Positions 55,131 to 63,464 of a stretch of DNA of 64,000 nt are shown here, one piece after another. Where the stretch lies: the NCBI RefSeq assembly GCF_003626645.1, contig NZ_RBAM01000002.1, positions 1 to 64,000 of the forward strand. The letters are read 5' to 3'. The stretch comes from Streptomyces klenkii. Lineage in GTDB: Bacteria > Actinomycetota > Actinomycetes > Streptomycetales > Streptomycetaceae. Under the pieces are notes generated by a model. It had not been told where the DNA came from and did not search any database. It saw only the letters and a list, made by a program, of their open reading frames with translations. How positions within the stretch are numbered: the stretch's first letter is position 1; every line of letters begins with the position of its first letter. The position numbers and the translations under genes were made by a program.

Positions 55131-55444
55131 ACGCGGCTTGGGCAGGGCCGCGCGCAACAACCGCATGCAAAACCGGACCACCCCGTTACCTGGCGGGCGC
55201 GGGGGTGGTCCGACGGAGACCTTCAAGATCCCCGGTGCCGATGGTACCGGGGCGGTCGCCGTGTGTCAGTGCTGCGAACGCCCTCTGGCGCCAGTCCAGT
55301 TCATGGGAAAGGTCCTGGGGCGGATGGGTTCAACGCCGGGGGTCCGACGTCGATGACGCGACCCGGACGTGACGACAGCGCCGGCTGATGAGGCTCCTCA
55401 CGTGGAACCGCTGCCGCTTCCGACGTTAACGAGAGGAGCTCCAC
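55131..55444. other. Region without a supported gene
   Basis: A frame from ATG 55165 to 55356 (63 residues, with VCQCCERPLAPVQFMGKVLG) has a CxCC cluster that could continue the zinc-ribbon theme of the peptide just upstream, perhaps by a frameshift, but no start site signal was found. The remainder shows nothing recognisable. Confidence 0.35.
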
Positions 55445-55603
55445 ATGCAGTCCACGGAGGATCGCCCGCCGGCTTCTGAGCGCCTGGACAACCAGTGGCG
55501 CGGCTACGTTCAACTCATCGTCACGAACTTTCTGCGCGGCGCGTCGTACGCATGCGGTACCGGGGTCGCCGGCTTCGTGTTGTGGTGGGTGCAAAGCCGC
55601 TAG
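55445..55603 (+). CDS. Small single-pass membrane protein (52 residues)
   Basis: Preceded by the strong ribosome binding site GAGAGGAG. The sequence is MQSTEDRPPASERLDNQWRG, then a membrane helix (about 21-49) ending FVLWWVQSR. The stop overlaps by four bases the end of the antitoxin-like gene on the other strand. Missed by usual callers because of length. Function unknown. Confidence 0.6.
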   Translation: MQSTEDRPPASERLDNQWRGYVQLIVTNFLRGASYACGTGVAGFVLWWVQSR

Positions 55604-55845
55604 ATCTTGATGACGGTGACGCGTGCGCCGCATTGCCCACGCAGGGCTTGGATCTCCTCATCCGTGATGGGACCGTGCTCGGCCTCGGCGACCTGGATGA
55701 GTTCGTTGAGGTTGTCGCGTTCGATCTGACGGGCGACGGCGGCGGCGACGTAGGAGGACAGGCCGGAAGGGCCGCTGCGGGCGCGAGCGGCTTCCGCGAT
55801 GTCGCGTGGCATGGTGATCGAGTACTTGCCGGTGGGCTCGCTCAT
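55600..55845 (-). CDS. Ribbon-helix-helix antitoxin-like protein
   Basis: An 81-residue protein: KYSITMPRDIAEAARARSGP and SSYVAAAVARQIERDNLNEL match the ribbon-helix-helix antitoxin layout (about 7-50), then an acidic toxin-binding-like tail (VAEAEHGPITDEEIQALRGQ). In streptomycetes this family usually precedes a PIN-domain toxin gene. Here nothing follows on the same strand but the end of a convergent membrane gene, so it is an orphan. Confidence 0.78.
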   Translation of the reverse strand: MSEPTGKYSITMPRDIAEAARARSGPSGLSSYVAAAVARQIERDNLNELIQVAEAEHGPITDEEIQALRGQCGARVTVIKI

Positions 55846-55900
55846 GACGCCTATCCTGCCGCCGTCGCCGCGAGGAATCGGCTCCTGGGCGCGGCGGGGA

Positions 55901-56320
55901 TCACCCGGCAGCCGTGATCCCCAGCGCCGCCGCGTGTGTCGCCAAGCGCTCCGCCGCGAGGGTTTCGCCGGCTGTGTCGCCGCCGGTTGTGGCGACTACC
56001 AGGGCCTGGCCGGCCAACTGGTGTGCCCGCTGGTGGAGGGCGGTGATGTGGGCGGGCGTGGCGCGGCTCGCCGTGGGGGCCGCGCGGAGGGGGGCGTGGC
56101 CGCGCATGTGGGTGATGCGGTCGGCGAGGCGGTCCGCGGCGTCGTCCAGGGCGCGGGACGGCGTGAGGGCGCGGAGCTCGTCGGTCAGGGTCAGCAGTGC
56201 GGTCAGATGCCAGGCGAGCCGGATGTCCAGCTCTTCCTCGCGGGAGCGGTGCAGGCCGCGCATGCCGCAGCGCTGTGCGGCCATGGTGTGGACCGATTGC
56301 GTCCGGATCGGCTCGTACAT
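55901..56320 (-). CDS. Hypothetical helical protein
   Basis: A 139-residue protein, Ala/Leu/Arg/His-rich and probably all helical (MYEPIRTQSVHTMAAQRCGM at the start, RALDDAADRLADRITHMRGH in the middle). No domain recognised. GGAGGCC precedes the ATG, and a dyad TTAGACG-G-CGTCTAA lies 40-54 bases upstream. It may be regulated by a TetR- or GntR-like protein coded elsewhere. Confidence 0.65.
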   Translation of the reverse strand: MYEPIRTQSVHTMAAQRCGMRGLHRSREEELDIRLAWHLTALLTLTDELRALTPSRALDDAADRLADRITHMRGHAPLRAAPTASRATPAHITALHQRAHQLAGQALVVATTGGDTAGETLAAERLATHAAALGITAAG

Positions 56321-56359
56321 GGATGGCCTCCTGGGAATGCCTCAGAAGGCCATCCTAAC

Positions 56360-56374
56360 TTAGACGGCGTCTAA
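56360..56374. promoter_or_regulatory. Dyad TTAGACG-G-CGTCTAA, candidate operator
   Basis: Perfect seven-base arms around one base, extended imperfectly to AACT...AGTT, between the helical protein gene and the aminotransferase gene. Its position fits a promoter-proximal repressor site for the helical protein gene. No cognate regulator is adjacent. Confidence 0.55.
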
Positions 56375-56429
56375 AGTTGTCTTGTCTACAGGTGTGGTCG
56401 GTCGGATGTGGTCGGCCGGATCGGTGCGG

Positions 56430-57641
56430 CTACGGCTGGCTGTAGCCGTCCAGGAAGTTTCCGATGCGGGTCACCGCGTCCGCCAGGTCCTTCGCGCTCG
56501 GCAGCGTGACCAGGCGGAAGTGGTCCGGCTCGGGCCAGTTGAAGCCCGTGCCGTGGACGACCATGATCTTCTCGGCGCGGAGCAGGTCCAGCACCATCTG
56601 CCGGTCGTCCTTGATCTTGTAGACCTTCGGGTCGAGGCGCGGGAAGGCGTACAGCGCGCCCTTCGGCTTCACGCACGTCACGCCCGGGATCTGCGTCAGC
56701 AGCTCGTGCGCGACGTCGCGCTGCTCCAGCAGCCGGCCGCCCGGCAGCACCAGGTCGTTGATCGACTGCCGGCCGCCGAGAGCCGTGGCCACCGCGTGCT
56801 GCGCCGGCATGTTGGCGCACAGGCGCATGTTGGCGAGGATCGTCAGGCCCTCGATGTAGCTGTCGGCGTGGGACTTCGGGCCGCAGACCGCCATCCAGCC
56901 GCTGCGGTAGCCCGCCACCCGGTAGGACTTGGAGAGGCCGTTGAAGGTGAGGGTCAGCAGGTCGGGGGCGATGGCGGCGGTCGGGGTGTGCGTGACGCCG
57001 TCGTAGAGGATCTTGTCGTAGATCTCGTCGGAGCAGACGATCAGGTTGTGGCGGCGGGCGATCTCGGTCAGGCCGCGCAGCATCTCGTCGTCGTAGACCG
57101 CACCCGTGGGGTTGTTCGGGTTGATGATGACGAGGGCCTTGGTGCGGTCGGTGATCTTGCGTTCGATGTCGGCGAGGTCCGGCATCCAGTCCGACTGCTC
57201 GTCGCAGCGGTAGTGCACGGCGGTGCCGCCGGCCAGGGAGACCGAGGCCGTCCACAGCGGGTAGTCCGGCGCGGGGACGAGGACCTCGTCGCCGTCGTCC
57301 AGCAGCGCCTGCATCGACATCTGGATCAGCTCGGAGACGCCGTTGCCGAGGTAGACGTCCTCGACGGAGAGCTCGATGCCCTTCGTCTCGTAGTGCTGCA
57401 CCACCGCGCGGCGGGCGGAGAGCAGGCCCTTGGCGTCGCCGTAGCCGTGCGCGCTCCCGACGTTGCGCAGCATGTCCTCGAGGATCTCCGGGGGGCACTC
57501 GAACCCGAAGATCGCGGGGTTGCCGGTGTTCAGCTTGAGGACGCGCTCACCTGCCGCTTCCAGCCGCATGGCCTCCTCGAGCACCGGGCCACGGATTTCG
57601 TAGCAGACGTTGGCGAGCTTCGTTGACTGGATCACCTGCAT
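56430..57641 (-). CDS. Class I aminotransferase, alanine aminotransferase type
   Basis: A 403-residue PLP enzyme, likely making alanine from pyruvate and glutamate. Lys238 in FNGLSKSYRVAGYRSGWM binds PLP; NPNNPTGAVYDDEML, SDEIYDKILYDGVTH and KLNTGNPAIFGFECP are typical of the AlaA group. ATG 57641 (MQVIQSTKLANVCYEIRGP) fits actinobacterial orthologues. It is upstream of, and co-directional with, no close neighbour; the D-aminoacylase gene ends 76 bases before it on the same strand. Confidence 0.9.
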   Translation of the reverse strand: MQVIQSTKLANVCYEIRGPVLEEAMRLEAAGERVLKLNTGNPAIFGFECPPEILEDMLRNVGSAHGYGDAKGLLSARRAVVQHYETKGIELSVEDVYLGNGVSELIQMSMQALLDDGDEVLVPAPDYPLWTASVSLAGGTAVHYRCDEQSDWMPDLADIERKITDRTKALVIINPNNPTGAVYDDEMLRGLTEIARRHNLIVCSDEIYDKILYDGVTHTPTAAIAPDLLTLTFNGLSKSYRVAGYRSGWMAVCGPKSHADSYIEGLTILANMRLCANMPAQHAVATALGGRQSINDLVLPGGRLLEQRDVAHELLTQIPGVTCVKPKGALYAFPRLDPKVYKIKDDRQMVLDLLRAEKIMVVHGTGFNWPEPDHFRLVTLPSAKDLADAVTRIGNFLDGYSQP

Positions 57642-57717
57642 GACGGCCACCATACGGGTGCGCAGGACGGGGCGCGCGCCGTTTCCGGGTGCGCCGTCGC
57701 CGCCCCGAAGCCGCTGA

Positions 57718-59331
57718 TCACGGCCGTGCGGTGCGCCGGACGGCCCGGCCGGCGAGGACGTCCGTCCGGCGGCCGTCTTCCATCACAAAGCGTCCGGCAA
57801 TCAGGACATAAGGAATGCCGGTCGGAAGCGTTCGCGGGGCTTCGAAAGTGGCACCGGCGGCCACCGTCTCCGGATCGAAGAGGACGAGGTCCGCGCGCTG
57901 CCCGACCCGTACGAGACCCCGGTCGGGCAGCCTCAGCCGCGCCGCGGGGCGCGACGTGAGATGCGCCACGCACTCCTCCAGGGAGAGCACGCCGAGCTCG
58001 CGCACGTACCGGCCGAGATAGTGCGGGAACGTTCCGTAAGCGCGCGGATGGGGCTTCGCGCCGTGCAGGATGCCGTCGCTGCCGCCCGTGTGCACGCGGT
58101 GCCGCATGATCGTGCGGACGTTCTCCTCGTGGCCCACGTGCTGGAGGATCGTCGGCCCCAGGCGGTCCGCGATCAGCAGGCGGCGCGCCGTCGTCCACGG
58201 CTCCTCGCCGCGCTCGCGGGCGGCGCGGGCGACGGTGCGGCCGACGTGGTCCGCGGCGAGGTGCGGGTGCGCGACGCCCGAGATCTCGATCGCCTCCCAG
58301 TCGATCGGTACGCCGTGGCAGCCGTCCGCGCCCTCGGTCTCCATCGCGTACCGGATGCGCTCGGCCGTCGCGTCGTCGCGCAGCCGCGCCAGGACCGCCT
58401 CCGGGCCGCCCGCGCCCGCCCAGCTCGGCAGCATCGCGGCGAGCGTGGTGCAGCCGGGGGTGTACGGGTACGTGTCGAGGGAGATGTCCGCGCCCGAGGC
58501 GAGTGCCGCGTCGAGCAGGGCCAGCAGCTCGGGGGCGCGGCCCTCGTTCACGCCGAAGTTCATGGTCGCGTGGGCCAGGTGCAGGGCGCAGCCGGCGCGG
58601 CGGGTCAGCGCGATCATCTCCTCGTACGCGGCGAGGGCGCCCTTCCCGTACGAACGGTGGTGCGGGCAGTAGTAGCCGTCGTACGCGGCGACGACGCGGC
58701 AGAGCTCCGTGAGCTCGGCGTCCGTCGCGTACATGCCGGGCGTGTACGTCAGCCCGGACGACAGCCCGACCGCGCCCTGCGCCAGCCCTTCCGCGACGAG
58801 CCGCTTCATGCGCCCGGTCTCGGCCGGGGTCGCGGGGCGGTCCTCCCAGCCGACGACGAGCGCGCGGAGCGTTCCCTGGGGGAGGAGATAGGCGGCGTTG
58901 ACGGCGATGCCCTGGTCCAGACGGCCCAGGTACTCGGCGACCGTGCGCCACGTGAAGTCGATGTCGGCGCCGTCGCCGTTCCAGCCGGTGATCTGGGTGC
59001 GCACGGCGGCGAGGGTGCGGTCGTCGACCGGCGCGTACGACAGGCCGTCCTGGCCGATGACCTCCAGGGTGACGCCCTGGGCGGCCTTCGCGGTGTGGGC
59101 GGGGTCGCGGAGGAGGGCGAGGTCGCTGTGCGCGTGCATGTCGATGAAGCCGGGGGACAGGGCGAGGCCGTCCGCCTCCACGACGCGGCGGGCGGTGGGG
59201 CGGGGGCCGTCCCCCGGACGCCGGATCTCCGCGATGCGGCCCGCGGCCAGCGCGACGTCGGCCCGGTAGGAGGGGCCGCCGGAGCCGTCGACGACGCGGG
59301 CGTTGCGGAACACGGTGTCCACGGTGTCCAT
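57718..59331 (-). CDS. N-acyl-D-amino-acid deacylase (D-aminoacylase)
   Basis: A 537-residue amidohydrolase that releases D-amino acids from N-acyl-D-amino acids. Metal ligands lie in PGFIDMHAHSD (60-70: His66, His68, Asp70), and YDGYYCPHHRSYG, LAHATMNFG and TGGSDGILHG are further family blocks. Length and motifs match the D-aminoacylase subgroup. The start at 59331 (MDTVDTVF) fits. It is 131 bases after the D-amino acid dehydratase-like gene and probably in the same operon. Confidence 0.9.
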   Translation of the reverse strand: MDTVDTVFRNARVVDGSGGPSYRADVALAAGRIAEIRRPGDGPRPTARRVVEADGLALSPGFIDMHAHSDLALLRDPAHTAKAAQGVTLEVIGQDGLSYAPVDDRTLAAVRTQITGWNGDGADIDFTWRTVAEYLGRLDQGIAVNAAYLLPQGTLRALVVGWEDRPATPAETGRMKRLVAEGLAQGAVGLSSGLTYTPGMYATDAELTELCRVVAAYDGYYCPHHRSYGKGALAAYEEMIALTRRAGCALHLAHATMNFGVNEGRAPELLALLDAALASGADISLDTYPYTPGCTTLAAMLPSWAGAGGPEAVLARLRDDATAERIRYAMETEGADGCHGVPIDWEAIEISGVAHPHLAADHVGRTVARAARERGEEPWTTARRLLIADRLGPTILQHVGHEENVRTIMRHRVHTGGSDGILHGAKPHPRAYGTFPHYLGRYVRELGVLSLEECVAHLTSRPAARLRLPDRGLVRVGQRADLVLFDPETVAAGATFEAPRTLPTGIPYVLIAGRFVMEDGRRTDVLAGRAVRRTARP

Positions 59332-59462
59332 CGATTGCGCTCCCTGGGTCGAGGACGACCCGGCACCGCCGGGCACGTCCGGTGGGGTTGAGCGCCGCGG
59401 CGGTGACCGGCCGCGGCGGGAGAACGCGTCGGCCGTGACCGTCAGAAGGTCGGCCGTGGCCG

Positions 59463-60770
59463 TCAGAAGAACGTGCGGATGTAGTCCGTGACCGTGCCGT
59501 TCTCCGTGGCCAGGGGGATCAGCTGCCACTTGTCGAACACCGTGCACGGGTGCGACAGCCCCAGGCCCACCCAGTCGCCGACCTCGACCTCCGCGCCCTC
59601 CGCGAGTTCCACGAACGCGTGCTGGTCGGCGAGGCCGATCACGGTCATGCCCTCGCCGCCCCGCACGGAGCCGTCCCGCGCGGACCGCACGGCCCGTACG
59701 ACCGGCAGGTCCAGGTCGTACGGCACGTCCCGCTTGCCTGCGTTGAGGTAGGCGCGGCCCGGTTCGGGGCGGGAGACGACCTGGGCCCAGAGGCGGAACG
59801 CCGGGCGGAGTTCGCCCTCCTCGGGGTGCCGGTTGAAGGGGGTCTTCTTCCGGTACGCCCCGTCGTCGTGGGTGATGTACGCCCCCGACCGCAGCAGCTT
59901 CAGCACGGGCACCGACAGCGCCGGCAGCTCCGCGAAGACCTCGGCGACCGCGTCGAACCACGCGCTGCCGCCCGCGCTGACGACGACCTCCGCCACGCCC
60001 GCGAACCGGCCCGCCTCGTCGAACTCGGCGGCCAGCGCGGTCAGCCGGCGCAGCCACGCGCGGACGAGGTCGCCGTCCGCGCCCGGGATCTCCGCCTCGT
60101 AGCCGCCGACGCCCGCCAGCCGCAGGGTGCTCACGGCGGCCACGGCGTCGGCGACGGCCGTGCAGTCAGCCTCGGTGCGGGCGCCCGTACGGCCGCCCTC
60201 GGCGCCCAGTTCGACGACGACGTCGAGGGGGCGGCGGGCACCGGCCGCGCGGAGGGCGGCGTCCATCAGCTCGACGCCGCGGACGGAGTCGACGTAGGTG
60301 AAGAGCCGGAAGTCCGGGTCGGCGTCCAGCTCGGCGGCGAGCCAGCGCAGGGCCGCGGCGTCCACGACCTCGTTGGCGAGGAAGACGCGGCGGATCCCGT
60401 GCGCGCGGTAGACGCGGACCTGGGAGACGGTCGCCGCGGTGATCCCCCACGCGCCGTGCGCGATCTGCCGCTCCAGCAGCTGCGGCGCCATCGTGGTCTT
60501 GCCGTGCGGGGCGAAGGCCAGGCCGCGCCCGGCGGACCAGCGCTCCATGAGGGCGAGGTTGTGGTCGAGGGCCTCCGCCGACAGGGCGAGCACGGGCGTG
60601 GTGAAGCCGCCCGTGAACAGCGAGCGGCGCTCGGCGGCCAGGGCGCCTACGGTCAGGCCCTCGGCGTCCGGGGGCAGGCCCTTGAAGCGGTGGTCGACGC
60701 GGGTGTCCGCGAGCCGGGCTACGGCGTCGGCGGTCCCGTCGGTGCCGGTGGTTGCGTCGGCGGTGGCCAT
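59463..60770 (-). CDS. D-serine dehydratase-like / D-threonine aldolase-type PLP enzyme
   Basis: A 435-residue protein with an alanine-racemase-like barrel; Lys91 in FAPHGKTTMAPQ should bind PLP. VVELGAEGGRTGAR and the C-terminal LGLSHPCTVFDKWQLIP (with the His/Cys zinc ligands of this family) are characteristic of D-serine dehydratase-like proteins. It should deaminate or cleave D-amino acids freed by the neighbouring deacylase. GGGAGGCTCC precedes ATG 60770. Streptomycete annotation often calls it amino acid deaminase. Confidence 0.88.
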   Translation of the reverse strand: MATADATTGTDGTADAVARLADTRVDHRFKGLPPDAEGLTVGALAAERRSLFTGGFTTPVLALSAEALDHNLALMERWSAGRGLAFAPHGKTTMAPQLLERQIAHGAWGITAATVSQVRVYRAHGIRRVFLANEVVDAAALRWLAAELDADPDFRLFTYVDSVRGVELMDAALRAAGARRPLDVVVELGAEGGRTGARTEADCTAVADAVAAVSTLRLAGVGGYEAEIPGADGDLVRAWLRRLTALAAEFDEAGRFAGVAEVVVSAGGSAWFDAVAEVFAELPALSVPVLKLLRSGAYITHDDGAYRKKTPFNRHPEEGELRPAFRLWAQVVSRPEPGRAYLNAGKRDVPYDLDLPVVRAVRSARDGSVRGGEGMTVIGLADQHAFVELAEGAEVEVGDWVGLGLSHPCTVFDKWQLIPLATENGTVTDYIRTFF

Positions 60771-60802
60771 GGAGCCTCCCGGGGTGTCTGGGGTGTGCTG
60801 TT

Positions 60803-60819
60803 GTTGCACTCTGTGCAAC
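60803..60819. promoter_or_regulatory. Dyad GTTGCA-n5-TGCAAC, candidate IclR operator
   Basis: Perfect six-base arms lie 33 bases upstream of the deaminase start, followed by a further GTTGCG. The divergent region serves both arms of the D-amino acid locus, and the IclR regulator coded at 62233 is the obvious ligand-binding repressor. Confidence 0.55.
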
Positions 60820-60961
60820 GACCGTTGCGTACTGCGCTGGCTGCTGTCTAACATCCCGCCAAGTACCGGGTCAACGGTCGTCTCACGCCCCGGGAACGAC
60901 CGTGACAGGACGCGTACAAACCGCCGGACCGAGCGTGAGCAGCGAGAAGCGAGGGCCGACC

Positions 60962-62236
60962 GTGACCGCAGCCGCCGCCCCGCGGGGCACCCCGGACGCC
61001 GGCCCCGGCGCGGCGGCCCCGGGCGCGGCTCCGCGCCCCGACGTCGTGTGCCTCGGCGAGTCGATGGCCGCCTTCCGGCCCGCGGCGGAACGGGAGCGGC
61101 TCGCCGACGCGGCGCTCTTCGCCCGGGGCATCGGCGGCGCCGAGTCCAACGTCGCCTGCGCCCTGGCCGCCGCCGGGCACCGGGCGGCATGGGTGAGCCG
61201 GGTCGGCGCGGACGCCTTCGGCGACCACCTGGTGGCCGCGATCGCCGCGTACGGCGTGGACGTCTCCGCCGTCCGGCGCGACCCGGCCCGGCCGACGGGC
61301 GTGTACTTCCGTACGGCCGGGGAACGGTCCGTGGGCCTGCCCGCCCCGCCGCCTGAAGCTGGCGGGACGCCCCTCTCCGAAGCCGCCTCCCAAGCCCCTT
61401 CCGAAGCCCTCTCCGAAGTCCTCTACTACCGCGCCGGATCCGCCGCCTCCGCCATGTCGCCGGCCCTGGTCAGCCGCACGACCGTCTGGTCCGGCCGCGT
61501 ACTGCACCTCACCGGCATCACCGCCGCCCTCTCCGCCGGCTGCCTCGCCCTCCTCCGCGCCCTCACCGAGCATCGCCCCGGCCGCCCCCTCGTCTCCTTC
61601 GACGTCAACTACCGCGTGGCGCTGTGGCGGAACGCCCCCGACGGGCCCGCTGTCCTGGCCTCCCTCGCCCGCCGCAGCGACCTCGTCTTCGTCGGCGAGG
61701 ACGAGGCCGAGGCCGCCTGGGGCCTCCACGGCCCCGCCGCGATCCGCGCCGCCCTCCCCGAACCGCGGATCCTCGTCGTGAAACAGGGCGCGGCGGGGGC
61801 GACGGCGTATGTACGAGATATACGAGATATACGAGATGTACGCGCCGACGCGGTCCTCTCCGTCCCCGCCCCCTCCGTCGACGTCGTCGCTCCCGTCGGC
61901 GCCGGGGACGCCTTCGCCGCCGGCTTCCTTTCCGGCACGCTCCGCGGGCTCGGCATCGAACAGTGCCTGCGCCACGGCCACCTCATGGCCGCCGCCGCCC
62001 TCACCGCCCCCGGCGACCTCGCCGCCCCGCCCCGCCGCGAGCACGCCGACCGGCTCGCCGCCCTCGCCCCCGCGGCGTGGGGGAGACTGCGACTCGGCCC
62101 GGGCTGGACCGAGCCCGAGGCCGAGCCGCCGGCCGAGCCCACGACCGCGCCCACAGCCGAGCCCGAGCCCGAGCCCGTAACCGCCCCCGGCGAGCCCGCC
62201 CCCGCCCCCGCCAGCGCGAAGGAACGCACCCCATGA
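60962..62236 (+). CDS. PfkB-family carbohydrate kinase (2-keto-3-deoxygluconate kinase-like)
   Basis: A 424-residue kinase. VVCLGESMAAFRP (28-40), RGIGGAESNVACALA and the C-terminal APVGAGDAFAAGFLSG, with catalytic Asp, define the PfkB family, and the sequence looks closest to sugar-acid kinases. It begins at GTG 60962 (GCGAGGG upstream). Three 9-bp repeats (TACGAGATA, 61812-61838) code for a RDIRDIRDVR loop, and the last 45 residues are a Pro/Glu/Thr/Ala tail. It is first in the operon with IclR, RidA and GntP genes. Confidence 0.88.
   Translation: MTAAAAPRGTPDAGPGAAAPGAAPRPDVVCLGESMAAFRPAAERERLADAALFARGIGGAESNVACALAAAGHRAAWVSRVGADAFGDHLVAAIAAYGVDVSAVRRDPARPTGVYFRTAGERSVGLPAPPPEAGGTPLSEAASQAPSEALSEVLYYRAGSAASAMSPALVSRTTVWSGRVLHLTGITAALSAGCLALLRALTEHRPGRPLVSFDVNYRVALWRNAPDGPAVLASLARRSDLVFVGEDEAEAAWGLHGPAAIRAALPEPRILVVKQGAAGATAYVRDIRDIRDVRADAVLSVPAPSVDVVAPVGAGDAFAAGFLSGTLRGLGIEQCLRHGHLMAAAALTAPGDLAAPPRREHADRLAALAPAAWGRLRLGPGWTEPEAEPPAEPTTAPTAEPEPEPVTAPGEPAPAPASAKERTP
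61812..61838 (+). repeat. Three 9-bp repeats inside the PfkB gene
   Basis: TACGAGATA, TACGAGATA, TACGAGATG in frame; AT content is high for this genome. Confidence 0.8.
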
Positions 62237-63003
62237 GCCAGACCGTCGACCGCGCCCTGCGGATCCTGCCGCTCCTCGCCGAGGGGCCGGCCAACCTGGA
62301 GCAGGTGGCGGCCCGTCTCGGCGTCCACAAGTCGACCGCGCTGCGCCTCCTGCGCACCCTCCACGAGCACGGCATGGTCTACCGGCAGCAGGACCAGCGC
62401 TACCGCCTCGGCACCCGCCTGTTCGCCCTCGCCCAGCAGGCCGCCGAGAACCTCGACGTCCGCGAGATCGCCCACCCGCACCTCGCCGCGCTCAACGAGC
62501 GCTGCGGGCACACCGTGCACCTCGCCGTGTACGAGGACGGCGAGGTCCTCTACATCGACAAGGTCGAGAGCCGCTACCCCGTACGGATGTACTCGCGCAT
62601 CGGCAAGCCCGTCGCGATCACCGTCGCCGCCGTCGCCAAACTGCTCCTCGCCGACCTGCCCGAACCCGAGCGGCGCGCCGTCGCCGAGCGCCTCGACTAC
62701 CCCGCCTACACCGCCCGTTCGACGCCGAACGCCGCCGCGTACCTCAAGGAGCTCGCGACCGTGCGGGAACAGGGCTGGGCCACCGACTTCGGCGGCCACG
62801 AGGAGTCCATCAACTGCATCGGCGCACCCGTCCGCGGCACCGACGGCCGCACCGTCGCCGCCTGCTCGGTCTCCGCGCCGAACGTCGTCGTCGGCACGGG
62901 CGAACTCCTCGAACTCCTCCCGCTGCTGCGCCGCACCGCGGACGCCATCAGCGCGGAGTACTCCGGTACGACACCGCCACCCCTCCAGAAAGCGAACTCA
63001 TGA
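62233..63003 (+). CDS. IclR-family regulator
   Basis: A 256-residue regulator: winged helix (about 1-65, SQTVDRALRILPLLAEGPAN and VAARLGVHKSTALRLLRTLH) and effector domain (about 80-245, VRMYSRIGKPVAITVAAVAK and GGHEESINCIGAPVRGTDG). It overlaps the kinase stop by ATGA, so its level is tied to operon transcription. It likely controls both arms of the D-amino acid/sugar acid locus through the dyad at 60803-60819. Confidence 0.93.
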   Translation: MSQTVDRALRILPLLAEGPANLEQVAARLGVHKSTALRLLRTLHEHGMVYRQQDQRYRLGTRLFALAQQAAENLDVREIAHPHLAALNERCGHTVHLAVYEDGEVLYIDKVESRYPVRMYSRIGKPVAITVAAVAKLLLADLPEPERRAVAERLDYPAYTARSTPNAAAYLKELATVREQGWATDFGGHEESINCIGAPVRGTDGRTVAACSVSAPNVVVGTGELLELLPLLRRTADAISAEYSGTTPPPLQKANS

Positions 63004-63440
63004 CTGACATAACTGACACGACTGACACGACCGAGAAGCTTGTGAAGACAGCCCTCACCCCCGCCACGCACACCACCCCGCCCGCGAAGTTCTCGCACGG
63101 CGTGCGGAAGGGCAACATCCTCCAGGTCGCCGGCCAGGTCGGCTTCCTGCCCGCGGCCGAGGGGCGGCCGCCGACGCCCGCCGGGGACACCCTGCGCGCC
63201 CAGACCCTCCAGACCCTCGCCAACGTCAAGGCGGTCCTGGAGGAGGGCGGCGCGACCTGGGAGGACGTGATCATGATGCGGATCTACCTCACCGACACCG
63301 CCCACTTCGCCGAGTTCAACGAGCTCTACGACGCGTACTTCGCCGGGCTGACGTCCGTCCCCGCCGCCCGTACGACCGTCTACGTCGGCCTCCCCGCCGG
63401 CCTGCTCGTCGAGATCGACGCACTCGCCGTCCTCGGCTGA
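63000..63440 (+). CDS. RidA family protein
   Basis: A 146-residue YjgF/RidA protein, which hydrolyses reactive enamine/imine intermediates made by PLP dehydratases. KFSHGVRKGNILQVAGQVGF, the conserved Arg in RIYLTDTAHFAEFN, and VYVGLPAGLLVEIDALAV are clear. The start overlaps the IclR stop (ATGA). The N-terminus carries three 9-bp repeats (63003-63029, ACTGACAYR) coding TDITDTTDT, an extension unusual for the family. Confidence 0.93.
   Translation: MTDITDTTDTTEKLVKTALTPATHTTPPAKFSHGVRKGNILQVAGQVGFLPAAEGRPPTPAGDTLRAQTLQTLANVKAVLEEGGATWEDVIMMRIYLTDTAHFAEFNELYDAYFAGLTSVPAARTTVYVGLPAGLLVEIDALAVLG
63003..63029 (+). repeat. Three 9-bp repeats at the start of the RidA gene
   Basis: ACTGACATA, ACTGACACG, ACTGACACG directly follow the start codon, in frame. 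Confidence 0.85.
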
Positions 63441-63464
63441 CGGCCGCCGTCACGAGGCCGGGGG

